This document shows positions 7,776 through 15,098 of a DNA stretch of 40,286 nt, piece after piece (positions within the stretch are counted from its first letter, which is position 1; the number at the start of each line of letters is the position of its first letter). This DNA is from a virus, in IMG/VR virus record IMGVR_UViG_3300046660_000235, positions 1 to 40,286 of that record, one strand, 5' to 3'. The notes under the pieces were generated by a model. That model was not told the origin of the DNA, ran no database searches, and saw nothing but the letters and a program-made list of their open reading frames with translations. A program made the translations under genes and the position numbers.

Positions 7776-8252
7776 CTATTTGAGTTTATTAAATGCTTGT
7801 TCTAAATCTTCTTTGCTGTCAAAAAATACTGTTATTGATTTTGAGTTTATGAAAGTGATTCCTATTCTAAAGCTATCTTTCATTTCGGGGTAGCCTGGCA
7901 ATTTTCTTATTTCATAATAGATTTCAGCAGTACAAATTTGATTTATGTTTACCAATGTGCTATTTAAAAGTATCATTTGCGAATTTGAATTTTGAATTTC
8001 AATATTTGAATTTCCGATTAAAGTCTCTTTTGAAAACTGATTTACTAATTTGAAATTCGAAAGTGATTGAAAGTCATTGAACCAAACTTTTTTGCCTTCA
8101 TCGTTTTGTATCTTGATAAAGGTTCTAATACCAATACCATACCTAATATTCAAAATTGAATACTCTTTACCTAAAGTTATGTGTCGTTGGTTGCCTGTGA
8201 TATATTCAGGCGTTACTATATCTCCTATTTTTAAATTGCTGTAGTTTATCAT
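7776..8252 (-). CDS. Unknown protein with SH3-like start
   Basis: A 158-residue protein. The first 60 residues (YSNLKIGDIVTPEYITG...LGKEYSILNI...FIKIQNDEGKKVWF) look like a small KOW/SH3-type barrel; the rest is beta-rich and ends with a helix (FDSKEDLEQAFNKLK). The central part has repeated Asn/Ser-rich strands. Not assigned to a family with confidence. It follows a strong hairpin (8272-8300) in the 5' leader. Confidence 0.62.
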   Translation of the reverse strand: MINYSNLKIGDIVTPEYITGNQRHITLGKEYSILNIRYGIGIRTFIKIQNDEGKKVWFNDFQSLSNFKLVNQFSKETLIGNSNIEIQNSNSQMILLNSTLVNINQICTAEIYYEIRKLPGYPEMKDSFRIGITFINSKSITVFFDSKEDLEQAFNKLK

Positions 8253-8271
8253 TGATTTGGTTTTTAAATTG

Positions 8272-8300
8272 AATAGCCTGGTTATTACACACAGGCTATT
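8272..8300. terminator. Perfect 9-bp hairpin in the 8253-8358 gap
   Basis: AATAGCCTG (8272-8280) pairs perfectly with CAGGCTATT (8292-8300) around an 11-nt loop. No T run follows on the minus strand and only four T on the plus strand, so it may be a processing or pausing hairpin rather than a terminator. The rest of the gap is AT-rich with nothing else clear. Confidence 0.5.
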
Positions 8301-8358
8301 TTCTCAAAATCGTACTTATCATAATTTATACGGTTGATTCACTTTTTATAAATATAAG

Positions 8359-8463
8359 TTAATATTCAGTTAACCAATCTTTCCATTCAGGTTCTTTAAA
8401 TTTAGATTTCAATTCCCAAATAAGTCCTTTTGGCGTTTGTTTTTTATTATACCAAAATCTCAT
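8359..8463 (-). CDS. Small ORF, 34 residues
   Basis: Reads MRFWYNKKQTPKGLIWELK then a Trp-rich acidic end (EPEWKDWLTEY). It fits between 8474 (10 bp upstream) and the hairpin at 8300, keeps the operon spacing and has no competing ORF. Unknown function; could be chance, but the tight packing around it supports it. Confidence 0.45.
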   Translation of the reverse strand: MRFWYNKKQTPKGLIWELKSKFKEPEWKDWLTEY

Positions 8464-8473
8464 TGCTTTTTTT

Positions 8474-8677
8474 CTATTTCTTGCTTGCTTGGTCATAATC
8501 TTTAAACTTTTCAAATCCTACTCCGTGCGGATCACATAAAGGTATCCATTTTATATGTTTCGGCCAATGTTTGAAGCTTTTTCGTTTGAACAACTGAACG
8601 CCTCCTGTTACCTCTCCATCATTTATACACCGTTCACAATAGTAATAACCTTGTTTTCTTATTAGTGGTGGTAGCAT
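8474..8677 (-). CDS. Small putative zinc-binding protein
   Basis: A 67-residue basic protein with CERC (about 14-17) and a later CDPH (48-51), a likely C2CH zinc site, and a Lys/Trp-rich middle (FKRKSFKHWPKHIKW). Its ATG overlaps the stop of the upstream small membrane ORF as TAATG, suggesting coupled translation. No family assigned. Confidence 0.6.
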   Translation of the reverse strand: MLPPLIRKQGYYYCERCINDGEVTGGVQLFKRKSFKHWPKHIKWIPLCDPHGVGFEKFKDYDQASKK

Positions 8678-8790
8678 TAGTTTCTATTATGAAGTATTTC
8701 GTAATTGGACTGTTTAATATCAGGTAGTAAAAACCACAGCAAAATAAGTATCACAACAAGGATAAATAAGAGTATGGCGGTGGCTTTCAT
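8677..8790 (-). CDS. Small single-pass membrane ORF, 37 residues
   Basis: MKATA followed by a continuous hydrophobic segment ILLFILVVILILLWFLL (6-22) and a polar tail. The stop overlaps the next ATG by one base (TAATG at 8677), and the start is 3 bp after the stop of 8794-8979. The strong membrane helix and the overlap support a real gene. Role unknown. Confidence 0.6.
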   Translation of the reverse strand: MKATAILLFILVVILILLWFLLPDIKQSNYEILHNRN

Positions 8791-8793
8791 TTG

Positions 8794-8979
8794 TTAAATG
8801 GTAAACGTTAATTGTGGCACTATTTTTAGACTTATAGCAGCCTCTTGCCACGTTATACCACATCTCTTAAAGATATATTCATGGTCATACTCTGGTTGAA
8901 AATAACCATTGAGTTTTATCAAAAACTGGTAAGTAGGTGTTATTGATATTTCGATTACATCGCCTTTATGTATTTTCAT
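8794..8979 (-). CDS. Unknown small protein
   Basis: A 61-residue beta-rich protein (GDVIEISITPTYQFLIKLNGYFQPEYDHEYIFKRCGITWQEAAISLKIVPQLTF). No motif recognised. It lies between the DUF551 gene and the 37-residue membrane ORF in the same direction, with short gaps. Confidence 0.58.
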   Translation of the reverse strand: MKIHKGDVIEISITPTYQFLIKLNGYFQPEYDHEYIFKRCGITWQEAAISLKIVPQLTFTI

Positions 8980-9004
8980 CTTCTTACTTCTTTAAAAGGT
9001 TAAA

Positions 9005-9364
9005 TTATTGTTTAGGTGGTGCAGGAAGTGGCATCCAATGGGTAGCGTTAATAGCACTTTCACTATCATCAACAAAGCATTTGCTTCCATCTTTTCGTGT
9101 ATATACCTGCCCGGGTTCACATCTGTAATAATAATTGCTTTTATAGCACGTTAAATAAAATTGCCCATCTGTAGGCAACCTATCTTTTACACTCACCCAT
9201 TGTTCCTGCTCTGAATAACTGTGTTGCTCTTTCCAGTTAGCGCCTGCTTTAAATGATTGCCGATGTGATTTTATTTCTACAAACTCATTTGTCACATAAT
9301 CGTATGACGCCTGATCAAGTTCCGTTTCCGTTTTGGAAATTGTTTGTTTGGGTTGTGGGTTCAT
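9005..9364 (-). CDS. DUF551-containing protein
   Basis: The C-terminal half, WVSVKDRLPTDGQFYLTCYKS through THWMPLPAPPK, is the DUF551 pattern found in many phage accessory proteins. The N-terminal part (YVTNEFVEIKSHRQSFKAGANWKEQ) is also common in phage proteins of this kind. An upstream in-frame Met (9418) would lie inside the methyltransferase gene; MNPQPKQ at 9364, 2 bp after that stop, is preferred. 119 residues. Function of the family is unknown. Confidence 0.75.
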   Translation of the reverse strand: MNPQPKQTISKTETELDQASYDYVTNEFVEIKSHRQSFKAGANWKEQHSYSEQEQWVSVKDRLPTDGQFYLTCYKSNYYYRCEPGQVYTRKDGSKCFVDDSESAINATHWMPLPAPPKQ

Positions 9365-9366
9365 GG

Positions 9367-10032
9367 TTAAAACAATGTTGTTTGTTCTAAAATTGGATTG
9401 AGAATATATTCGCCCCACTGCATAGCCATGGCTTTGGCAATACCTGGGAATGTTTTAGATCGATGCTTTTTAAATTCATCAGTGTGGTATCCGTATTTTT
9501 TACCATCAATCACCAATTGCCTGGCATTCCATTCTGACATTTTTGCTCCGGATTTGCTCGTATAATATTTAACTTCATCTTCAACATTTTTTGTTTCTGT
9601 CAGTAGGGGTAATCCCTTTAGCCATAGACAAGTTGTTTTTTTAACTGGATTACCAAACATGTATGGTTGAATAACCTGATCGGGCTTTCTATATTCCGAT
9701 GACATTATACCTACAGGATTTTCAATTGAAACATACTTGCAATCAACATTGGTGAATAAATTAAAAAAATCAATCCCCTGTTGCTGCCGTCCGTCTAACC
9801 GTTTTTGAGCAAAGTGCTTTGCACCGCTAACACATAAATGAGTACATGGGGGGAATGCTATTATTAAATCCCAATGTTGATTTAAAAGTTCAGAAACATC
9901 TTGCTGTAAATGCCACTCAGGGTGGCCACCCGAACATGGTAATATATCACAACTATAAGCCTCAAGCCCTAATTTTCTAAATTCTATGCATACGGCCTGG
10001 CTTTCTTCGCAGGCTATTAAAATTCTTTTCAT
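9367..10032 (-). CDS. Phage C5-cytosine DNA methyltransferase-like protein
   Basis: The 221-residue protein matches the compact phage family often annotated as cytosine methyltransferase. SAM site: ILIACEESQAVCIEFRKLG; catalytic motif IV: AFPPCTHLCVSG with Cys63 after PP (61-63); motif VI-like IENPVG (103-108). Then PDQVIQPYMFGNPVKKTTCLWLKGLP and a C-terminal SKTFPGIAKAMAMQWGEYI. A large target-recognition domain is missing, as in the family. Likely protects phage DNA from host restriction; true activity is inferred. Its start overlaps the upstream stop as TAATG. Confidence 0.8.
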   Translation of the reverse strand: MKRILIACEESQAVCIEFRKLGLEAYSCDILPCSGGHPEWHLQQDVSELLNQHWDLIIAFPPCTHLCVSGAKHFAQKRLDGRQQQGIDFFNLFTNVDCKYVSIENPVGIMSSEYRKPDQVIQPYMFGNPVKKTTCLWLKGLPLLTETKNVEDEVKYYTSKSGAKMSEWNARQLVIDGKKYGYHTDEFKKHRSKTFPGIAKAMAMQWGEYILNPILEQTTLF

Positions 10033-10574
10033 TATTGAATAATTTTAAGTATGTCTGATAATTTATTTAATAACCCTTTGTGATGATTTTCCATTAATGG
10101 CCATTTTTCTTCCCTGTATTTATCAATTAATAATTGCTGTTCGTTAATTTCCTTTTTAATAACCTCAATGGGATTGGTTTTGAATTGGGACGCGTTACTG
10201 TTGGGATGTTGATAACCAGAAATAAACCCCTTTCTCAACTGGATAATCATGTTATTTAATGATTCATTGTCAGGGCCTTTACCTATTCTAAAAGGATAAG
10301 CCTTTTCCGCAATTTCCTCTGCTGACTTAACCGGAACGCTTTCTACCTCTTTACTTTCAGGCTTAAATGATATGTTGTATTCTGATTGAATACGCAGCAA
10401 TAATTGCCTACCTGTTTCATTTTTATGCGGATCACCATAAAAGTTCTCAACCTCACCCCACAGTTTCAAAATAGGCATATCAATACCATCCTGTTCTTTG
10501 CCTGGCACGTTTGACAATATTTCAAAGTGAGAGGCATCGCGCATATCCTTTTCAGGTTTATTTTCGTTTTTCAT
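10032..10574 (-). CDS. Unknown phage protein
   Basis: A 180-residue hydrophilic protein. A middle block, SAEEIAEKAYPFRIG...LNNMIIQLRKGFISGYQ, resembles a segment I recall from unannotated Bacteroidota phage proteins, and the C-terminal third is helical (VIKKEINEQQLLIDKYREEKWPLMENHH). It sits between the DUF3850 gene and the cytosine methyltransferase, overlapping the latter by TAATG. Confidence 0.62.
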   Translation of the reverse strand: MKNENKPEKDMRDASHFEILSNVPGKEQDGIDMPILKLWGEVENFYGDPHKNETGRQLLLRIQSEYNISFKPESKEVESVPVKSAEEIAEKAYPFRIGKGPDNESLNNMIIQLRKGFISGYQHPNSNASQFKTNPIEVIKKEINEQQLLIDKYREEKWPLMENHHKGLLNKLSDILKIIQ

Positions 10575-10576
10575 GG

Positions 10577-11215
10577 TTAATCCTTATAATTTGTAATTTT
10601 TAATGACAGGATACAAAATCCATCCTTAAGGCCAAATGGCTCGACATCGGTTAATACATAGGTTATTAAAGCTTCAACTTCACGGCCGGTGTAGCCAGTT
10701 GATGGTAAGTATTCTTTAAGCAATAATGTATCTAATGATTTATAATCCCTGTCGTTTTTTCTTAATTCAAAACCTTTCATGCCATCCCATATTTGCTCAA
10801 AATAAGCAGGCCATACTTTCAGTTCATGATTAGTATGTTCTTTCACTTCGTTTGGCACAGGCTGCTTTAGTTGCAGATATTCGGGATTAAGTGGTAAATA
10901 ATTTCTGTAAGTATATCCTGCTTTATTCTTAATAGCTATACTCCACGAACCGTCAATCTCATTATACCGCTGCAATTCCGGTTCACCGAAAGTATCAGCC
11001 GGATACTCCCCTGCTACCAATGAGGGTGAGCAATGGTATTTGTGTTGCTGTGCAAATTGTTCGAATTTCAACTTGACAATTCTTTCGCGGCTTTTAGCAA
11101 GCTGCAATTCAACTTCGCCAATAATTAACGAAATATCTTCTTTGGTGCGCATGTCCTTCGGCCTCGCTTTATGGTCGGGAGATATAACCCATGTTTTAAT
11201 ATCTTTAAATTCCAT
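10577..11215 (-). CDS. DUF3850 (ASCH/PUA-like) protein with long N-terminal extension
   Basis: The C-terminal part, HELKVWPAYFEQIWDGMKGFELRKNDRDYKSLDTLLLKEYLP..GYTGREVEALITYVL, is the DUF3850 signature, an ASCH-like PUA fold expected to bind RNA or a modified base. It is preceded by about 130 residues of unassigned sequence; typical DUF3850 proteins are 70-100 residues, so this is an extended form. The first 30 residues include ISPDHKARPKDMRTKEDISLIIGEVE. 212 residues in total. It lies 2 bp from the next gene. Confidence 0.78.
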   Translation of the reverse strand: MEFKDIKTWVISPDHKARPKDMRTKEDISLIIGEVELQLAKSRERIVKLKFEQFAQQHKYHCSPSLVAGEYPADTFGEPELQRYNEIDGSWSIAIKNKAGYTYRNYLPLNPEYLQLKQPVPNEVKEHTNHELKVWPAYFEQIWDGMKGFELRKNDRDYKSLDTLLLKEYLPSTGYTGREVEALITYVLTDVEPFGLKDGFCILSLKITNYKD

Positions 11216-11219
11216 GATC

Positions 11220-11411
11220 TTAATTATAAAATTCAGCCAATATATTTTGCACCGCTTGCAACTCCATTTCGAGTTTCTTTTTTTCTTTTGGTTGATATGT
11301 ACCTGATAACTCTATTTCGGTTATATCGTTTTCAATTTCCTTGATTACTTCAGGCAATCCTGCCATTTCATCTATTTTTGGAAATTCACGTAGGTCTATT
11401 AAGTGATTCAT
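11220..11411 (-). CDS. Unknown small acidic helical protein
   Basis: A 63-residue acidic protein, largely helical, with a coiled-coil-like C-terminal half (PKEKKKLEMELQAVQNILAEFYN). The start overlaps the upstream stop by ATGA (11408-11411). Unknown. Confidence 0.58.
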   Translation of the reverse strand: MNHLIDLREFPKIDEMAGLPEVIKEIENDITEIELSGTYQPKEKKKLEMELQAVQNILAEFYN

Positions 11412-11638
11412 GATGCTAATGAGTTTGTGTAATCAATTATTTCCATGGCACCGTATACATGTTCCATTTTTATAATTAAATGCGCTGCGTAGGTTATTGT
11501 GGTTGCCTGCGTGATTCTCGCTACAGACCAAAATCTAAATAGCCATAAAAAGAAACATTCTTGTTCAATCTTTATTTCATAACCGGAATGCCTGCCTCTG
11601 CTGACTTTAACTCTGTAATTTGTTGTACTTGAAAGCAT
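11408..11638 (-). CDS. Unknown small protein with hydrophobic aromatic segment
   Basis: A 76-residue protein with an aromatic stretch (CFFLWLFRFWSVARI, about 28-42) that may be membrane-associated, followed by another moderately hydrophobic segment (TITYAAHLII). Basic N-terminus (YRVKVSRGRHSG). No family known. Confidence 0.55.
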   Translation of the reverse strand: MLSSTTNYRVKVSRGRHSGYEIKIEQECFFLWLFRFWSVARITQATTITYAAHLIIKMEHVYGAMEIIDYTNSLAS

Positions 11639-11664
11639 GATTTATTTTGGTTTAATTGGTTTAA

Positions 11665-11790
11665 TTAATTTTGTTTAATGAGAGTATTGAAAAATTTACT
11701 CGCCTCATTTAATGCCTCACATGGCAAATACCCGTTGCTTATATATAAATCATAAACAATTTTAAACATACTATTTACTAACTGGTACAT
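11665..11790 (-). CDS. Small ORF, 41 residues
   Basis: MYQLVNSMFKIVYDLYISNGYLPCEALNEASKFFNTL..., an amphipathic helical peptide. It starts inside the last codons of the preceding small ORF (20-bp overlap) and fills most of the 11639-11790 interval. Supported mainly by direction and packing. Confidence 0.45.
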   Translation of the reverse strand: MYQLVNSMFKIVYDLYISNGYLPCEALNEASKFFNTLIKQN

Positions 11791-11911
11791 GATTTTTTAA
11801 TTTTAATAATTGGTTACTTATTGATTCTAAACGTGCTTTTGATTCTCTTATAAGCCTATCATTTATGGCTATATTTTGAGTTGTTTTGCGTATTCTTTCT
11901 TCGTGTGACAT
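11771..11911 (-). CDS. Small ORF, 46 residues, coiled-coil-like
   Basis: MSHEERIRKTTQNIAINDRLIRESKARLESISNQLLKLKN..., a basic helical peptide with heptad-like spacing. Its ATG shares one base with the upstream stop (TAATG at 11911), a strong sign of a real, translationally coupled gene. Ends with TAG. Confidence 0.58.
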   Translation of the reverse strand: MSHEERIRKTTQNIAINDRLIRESKARLESISNQLLKLKNHVPVSK

Positions 11912-12126
11912 TATATTTTTATCCAATTATTAACTATTTTTTCAACTGATGCACCTTGCAATAAGGTATCAACATTAACAGTAAACCAATGAAATCCATT
12001 ACTCCCGTCATATTCAAAATCAAACTTTTCGTTTGTCAGGGTTTGATATATCTTTTCTTGATGAAATTTCTCAACCACCATAAATTTAACCTCAAATGGA
12101 TTGCCTATATAAATTTGATTTTCCAT
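11911..12126 (-). CDS. Unknown small protein
   Basis: A 71-residue protein with beta strands and aromatic residues (KFMVVEKFHQEKIYQTLTNEKFDFEYDGSNGFHWFTVN). It starts 2 bp after the small membrane ORF ends and overlaps the next ORF as TAATG. Unrecognised. Confidence 0.6.
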   Translation of the reverse strand: MENQIYIGNPFEVKFMVVEKFHQEKIYQTLTNEKFDFEYDGSNGFHWFTVNVDTLLQGASVEKIVNNWIKI

Positions 12127-12128
12127 AA

Positions 12129-12260
12129 TTAATATCCAAAAGCATGAGCATGATAATTACCATTAGCTATTTGTACAACTGCAATTACAATCGCAACTGC
12201 TAAAATTGTGCTTGCTATAATCGGTAAGTAATTTACTTTTAAAAATGTTAGTGCTTTCAT
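12129..12260 (-). CDS. Small single-pass membrane ORF, 43 residues
   Basis: MKALTFLKVNYLP then a hydrophobic helix IIASTILAVAIVIAVVQIA (14-32) and a His-containing tail (GNYHAHAFGY). It lies 42 nt downstream of a hairpin leader (12302-12358) that is the second copy of the element preceding the lipoprotein gene at 4713. The shared leader suggests the two envelope-directed genes are controlled alike. Confidence 0.62.
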   Translation of the reverse strand: MKALTFLKVNYLPIIASTILAVAIVIAVVQIANGNYHAHAFGY

Positions 12261-12301
12261 GATTTATAAATTTAATGTTTTTGTTTTGCTTTTAATTTTT
12301 G

Positions 12302-12358
12302 TTTTTAAATAAAGGGAGCTTCGTTCTCGCAACTCATTTCTCCCTTCAACCTAAACCT
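12302..12358 (-). promoter_or_regulatory. Structured leader / attenuator-like hairpin (copy 2)
   Basis: On the minus strand AGGTTTAGGTTG (12358-12347), a 7-bp stem AAGGGAG/CTCCCTT (12346-12340 with 12318-12312) around a 21-nt loop, then TTTATTTAAAAA. It aligns with the 4751-4804 element; the stem differs at paired positions while flanks are kept. Confidence 0.6.
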
Positions 12359-12373
12359 CTTATCACAATGCTT

Positions 12374-12450
12374 ATACCTTGTGCCACCAAAAGCGCAAGG
12401 CTCAAAAACCGTTGCGCTGGTAGCCTGCAAAACTTAGCAGGTAAAACAGG
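12374..12450 (-). terminator. Two successive hairpins downstream of 12454-12747
   Basis: On the minus strand, CCTGC...GCAGG, then AGCGCAA...TTGCGCT with an inner GG/CC and four T after it. The second could be a weak terminator. Together with the leader element this explains the roughly 190-base gap from 12261 to 12453, which holds no other gene on the minus strand. Confidence 0.45.
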
Positions 12451-12453
12451 ATT

Positions 12454-12747
12454 TTATTTTATACAAATATCTCCATCTATAACATATCTGCATGAATGTC
12501 TATCGCGGCAATTATCACATTCACCAATAACATTTATTTTTTCGCCTAAATGATTTTCATTTTTGGATATATAATTAACAAGTTTGGCTCTATCCATCTG
12601 TTTAAATTTAGATAATTCACTGTTAAAGTAATTCTCATTGAACGATCCTATATTCCCAACTATTTCACGGTACTTCTTAAATCCGTGAATCTTACCGTAT
12701 GCTATCTTGGCAATTACGGTAAGATGAAATGTTATTTTAAGGCTCAT
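12454..12747 (-). CDS. Unknown protein with C-terminal Cys cluster
   Basis: A 97-residue basic protein. The C-terminus has CDNCRDRHSCRYVIDGDIC (about 77-95), a likely zinc-binding knuckle, while the N-terminal part is helical (GFKKYREIVGNIGSFNENYF). It overlaps the upstream gene by ATGA (12744-12747). No known family. Confidence 0.6.
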   Translation of the reverse strand: MSLKITFHLTVIAKIAYGKIHGFKKYREIVGNIGSFNENYFNSELSKFKQMDRAKLVNYISKNENHLGEKINVIGECDNCRDRHSCRYVIDGDICIK

Positions 12748-12956
12748 GCTAGGTAAAAATCTTTTAAAAATCTTTTTGTTGGCACTAAATAAACACTCAT
12801 GTGCCTGCCTGTGCTTGTGATGCTTATTGAATCATCTTTCAAACTAACCTTTGATTTTGAAGCCTTAATAAACTTAAAAGATGTGTTGTGGGCTTTATAG
12901 AAGTCAGATGTTACCATCGTCCCGGCTGCCAGTGTTGTTAAATCTAAATTGTTCAT
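12744..12956 (-). CDS. Unknown small basic protein
   Basis: A 70-residue, Ser/Lys-rich, beta-type protein (TMVTSDFYKAHNTSFKFIKASKSKVSLKDDSISIT), possibly a small barrel. First gene after promoter site b (12998-13052), with a leader of about 35-40 nt. Confidence 0.6.
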   Translation of the reverse strand: MNNLDLTTLAAGTMVTSDFYKAHNTSFKFIKASKSKVSLKDDSISITSTGRHMSVYLVPTKRFLKDFYLA

Positions 12957-12997
12957 AACTGCTAAGTTTAATGTTGTGCCTTATTGCTTTCAACACT

Positions 12998-13052
12998 GTA
13001 AAGGTATGAAAACATTTTTATAATCCAAATAAAAATGAAAATAATTTTATAA
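12998..13052 (-). promoter_or_regulatory. Minus-strand promoter with tandem operator boxes (site b)
   Basis: The -7 is TACCTTTA (13006-12999); 19 bp upstream is a perfect TTTG -33. Box 1, ATGAAAACATTTTTATAAT from 13006, fills the spacer; box 2, ATGAAAATAATTTTATAAT from 13035, is the same sequence 29 bp away. This is the clearest example of the repeated operator arrangement. Confidence 0.65.
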
Positions 13053-13057
13053 TAATT

Positions 13058-13324
13058 TTACGATGCCTTTTTGATTCTATTTATCTCTTTTAATTCGGCT
13101 TCTTGTTGGCGGCATGGGCATGGCTTATTTTTTATTTCCAGCCTCTTTTTAAGGTTTCTATTTTCAATATGCAGGTTTACTCCTTCAAAACTTTTTAATG
13201 CGTGAAAGAGGGTTAAACATGCGATATTGAAGCCTTTGGCGTTGGGGTTGTTGGTTTCATGGAGTTCATCGTTCATTGAAACCATTTTGTCGTATATGTT
13301 TATGATGTTGGTGTATTGGCTCAT
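13058..13324 (-). CDS. Unknown helical protein
   Basis: An 88-residue helical protein with a basic C-terminus and a CPC pair (KNKPCPCRQQEAELKEINRIKKAS). It is the last gene of the long unit starting at 18945, ending just before promoter site b. It overlaps the ASCH gene by ATGA (13321-13324). Confidence 0.6.
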   Translation of the reverse strand: MSQYTNIINIYDKMVSMNDELHETNNPNAKGFNIACLTLFHALKSFEGVNLHIENRNLKKRLEIKNKPCPCRQQEAELKEINRIKKAS

Positions 13325-13644
13325 AAATTTATCTGATTTAAATTACCTTTTTGTACTATTTCTCCTAATTGTATTATAAAATCACCATCTTTTATTTCAA
13401 CAACTAATCCATTTGAAAATGTTTTGGTTGAATCCTGATGTGTTCTATAAAATCCTAAATATTTTGCAATAAAATATGGCTTATCAAATCCATAACCATT
13501 TACACACTTAACTAAATCATAAGTTTTTTCAAACAACCTTGATTTAATCCAATTGGATGGTATTCTGTATTCTTTTGTTTTTTCTCCTGTTACCATTACA
13601 TCGAATGGTTTTTTCTTTAAAGATAAGTGTAGTGTTCGTTTCAT
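13321..13644 (-). CDS. ASCH-domain protein
   Basis: A 107-residue protein with the ASCH pattern: LHLSLKKKPFDVMVTGEKTKEYRIPSNWIKSRL (5-37), where G-E-K-T-x-E-x-R is the hallmark, then a beta-barrel (YDLVKCVNGYGFDKPYFIAKYLGF). ASCH domains are PUA-like and bind RNA or nucleosides; some hydrolyse modified cytidines. A role in phage RNA or modified-base metabolism is inferred. It is the second PUA-like protein in the window (with DUF3850 at 10577). Confidence 0.75.
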   Translation of the reverse strand: MKRTLHLSLKKKPFDVMVTGEKTKEYRIPSNWIKSRLFEKTYDLVKCVNGYGFDKPYFIAKYLGFYRTHQDSTKTFSNGLVVEIKDGDFIIQLGEIVQKGNLNQINL

Positions 13645-13656
13645 TTTTGGTTATTT

Positions 13657-13881
13657 TTAGTGAAAGTGTTGTTGGCAAGTATCCGCAAGCCATTTCTCCA
13701 TTAGCTTCAACGATTCCATGATAGTATTTGCTGTCTTATCTATTTCAGGATTATTAAAGTTTGGAATGTTATTGCTGATGGCTTGTATTGCTCTGTAAAG
13801 GGTTATCATTTTGTTTCTGTCATCTTCTTTTGCATCGGCAATGAGTTGGAGTTCTTGTTGCCTGGTTATGGGTTGCTCCAT
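13657..13881 (-). CDS. Unknown helical protein
   Basis: A 74-residue helical acidic protein ending QQHFH. Gaps of 2 and 12 bp to its neighbours keep it in the operon. No motif recognised. Confidence 0.58.
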   Translation of the reverse strand: MEQPITRQQELQLIADAKEDDRNKMITLYRAIQAISNNIPNFNNPEIDKTANTIMESLKLMEKWLADTCQQHFH

Positions 13882-13883
13882 AA

Positions 13884-14216
13884 TTATGATTTATATACCT
13901 CATTTAAAGTATCCTGAAATCTATTCATGATGTCCCTAATATTAATTTCGTCTACGGTTTTATCATTTTGTTTATAGTCTTCACCTCTAATTTCTATTGT
14001 AAAATGAATCTTCGTTGTACCATCTGACCAACTTGATAAATCACTGCTGCAATCAGATTTTTTAATTCCATAGACGATGTTTATTTTTTCAACTTCTTCA
14101 AGTGCATTGCTGTGAATACCTGCATCATACCACGTTGCAGAGCGATAAGATTTTGTAGCATATTTCTTATCAAAGAATTGAATTGCTTCTTTTTTAATTC
14201 TAAATAGTTTTTCCAT
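13884..14216 (-). CDS. Unknown protein
   Basis: A 110-residue protein with a basic N-terminus (RIKKEAIQFFDKKYATKSYRSATWYDAGIHSNALEEVEKINIVYGIKK) and an acidic C-terminal helix (IRDIMNRFQDTLNEVYKS). No known family. It lies 15 bp after a 40-residue ORF. Confidence 0.6.
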   Translation of the reverse strand: MEKLFRIKKEAIQFFDKKYATKSYRSATWYDAGIHSNALEEVEKINIVYGIKKSDCSSDLSSWSDGTTKIHFTIEIRGEDYKQNDKTVDEINIRDIMNRFQDTLNEVYKS

Positions 14217-14231
14217 TATTTTTAGTTTTAT

Positions 14232-14354
14232 TTATTCGTATTGTTTGGTTTTTAATTTCTTATCGTAAACACAAAAAGGCACATGGCAATTAGGATAATG
14301 GTAGTTGATGTGGTTATCCTTGAAGATTATTTTTATTTTGCCTTTTAGTTTCAT
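14232..14354 (-). CDS. Small ORF, 40 residues
   Basis: A very basic peptide (MKLKGKIKIIFKDN, then HYPNCHVPFCVY with two Cys and two His) that could bind a metal. The start overlaps the upstream stop by ATGA (14351-14354). Confidence 0.5.
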   Translation of the reverse strand: MKLKGKIKIIFKDNHINYHYPNCHVPFCVYDKKLKTKQYE

Positions 14355-14527
14355 TTTTTTAGATTTCTATAAGCTTGAGCCCATGCCCATGATTCACGAG
14401 GTTGATGATTTGATAATGATGTATCACCATTAATAGGAGGCATCCCATCAAGTATTCTATAACCCCATTTATTTACATTAGCAAACGCTGTTGGCCTTAA
14501 ATTCAATACTTTTTCTTTGGCTCTCAT
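14351..14527 (-). CDS. Small unknown protein, 58 residues
   Basis: MRAKEKVLNLRPTAFANVNKW, then a segment GYRILDGMPPINGD and a Trp-containing C-terminus (ESWAWAQAYRNLKK). It overlaps the genes on both sides by ATGA, which strongly supports it. No family known. Confidence 0.6.
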   Translation of the reverse strand: MRAKEKVLNLRPTAFANVNKWGYRILDGMPPINGDTSLSNHQPRESWAWAQAYRNLKK

Positions 14528-15087
14528 AATCCTAAATATTTATCAGCCGAAACGATTTCAGCATCAGTTAAAAATTCTTTTAATAATTCATATCGTTGTA
14601 AAGCCAATATATATACATTCATTCTTTTACGATTACTTACCGACCGATCCCAAAAATCATGATCGCTACATCCTCCTAAAAAGTCAGCACCCATATATAA
14701 AATATTCAACTCATTAGTTGCAATACTTTCAAATTTAAATTTTGGTAGGATATGGCAGCAGCAAGACCTTTTAGCAAATTTATTAAATGCCATAAGCATA
14801 TCGCCACACTCTTGGCATCGTTGAGGCATAGCCAGTGTATCAAAGAATATATTTAAGGCATTCTTATCGGTTTGCTGTACCTCTGTAAGCTTCTTTGGCT
14901 TATTACTGATACTTGATACCTTATTTTGTTTTTGTTCGCTTAAATCGCTTCTATCAAAGGAATCATAACTGCCATTTTCAAAATCAACGAAATACCGGCC
15001 ATCGCTTTGTATTCTGTTAAGCTTGACGTTTTCACCGCTTTCAATAACTGTAAAAAGCTTTCCCCTTTTATCTTTTGGTTGGTTCAT
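14524..15087 (-). CDS. Unknown protein with Cys-rich zinc-like centre
   Basis: A 187-residue protein. The N-terminus has a small Tudor/SH3-like stretch (VIESGENVKLNRIQSDGRYFVDFENGSYDSF). The centre has CQECGDM (about 91-97) and SCCCH (about 108-112), a probable zinc site, followed by LNILYMGADFLGGCSDHDFWDRS. Function unknown, nucleic-acid contact plausible. The start is 11 bp after the upstream gene. Confidence 0.62.
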   Translation of the reverse strand: MNQPKDKRGKLFTVIESGENVKLNRIQSDGRYFVDFENGSYDSFDRSDLSEQKQNKVSSISNKPKKLTEVQQTDKNALNIFFDTLAMPQRCQECGDMLMAFNKFAKRSCCCHILPKFKFESIATNELNILYMGADFLGGCSDHDFWDRSVSNRKRMNVYILALQRYELLKEFLTDAEIVSADKYLGL

Positions 15088-15098
15088 TTTTTTAGGTT

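Noticed and set aside
12374-12450. tRNA-like pair of hairpins between 12374 and 12450
   Set aside because: No acceptor stem, no T-loop consensus and no anticodon arm of proper size; it reads as two simple hairpins after a gene.
12299-12553. Plus-strand 84-codon ORF over the hairpin leader
   Set aside because: It runs through the structured leader and into the 12454-12747 gene on the other strand, with no family resemblance.
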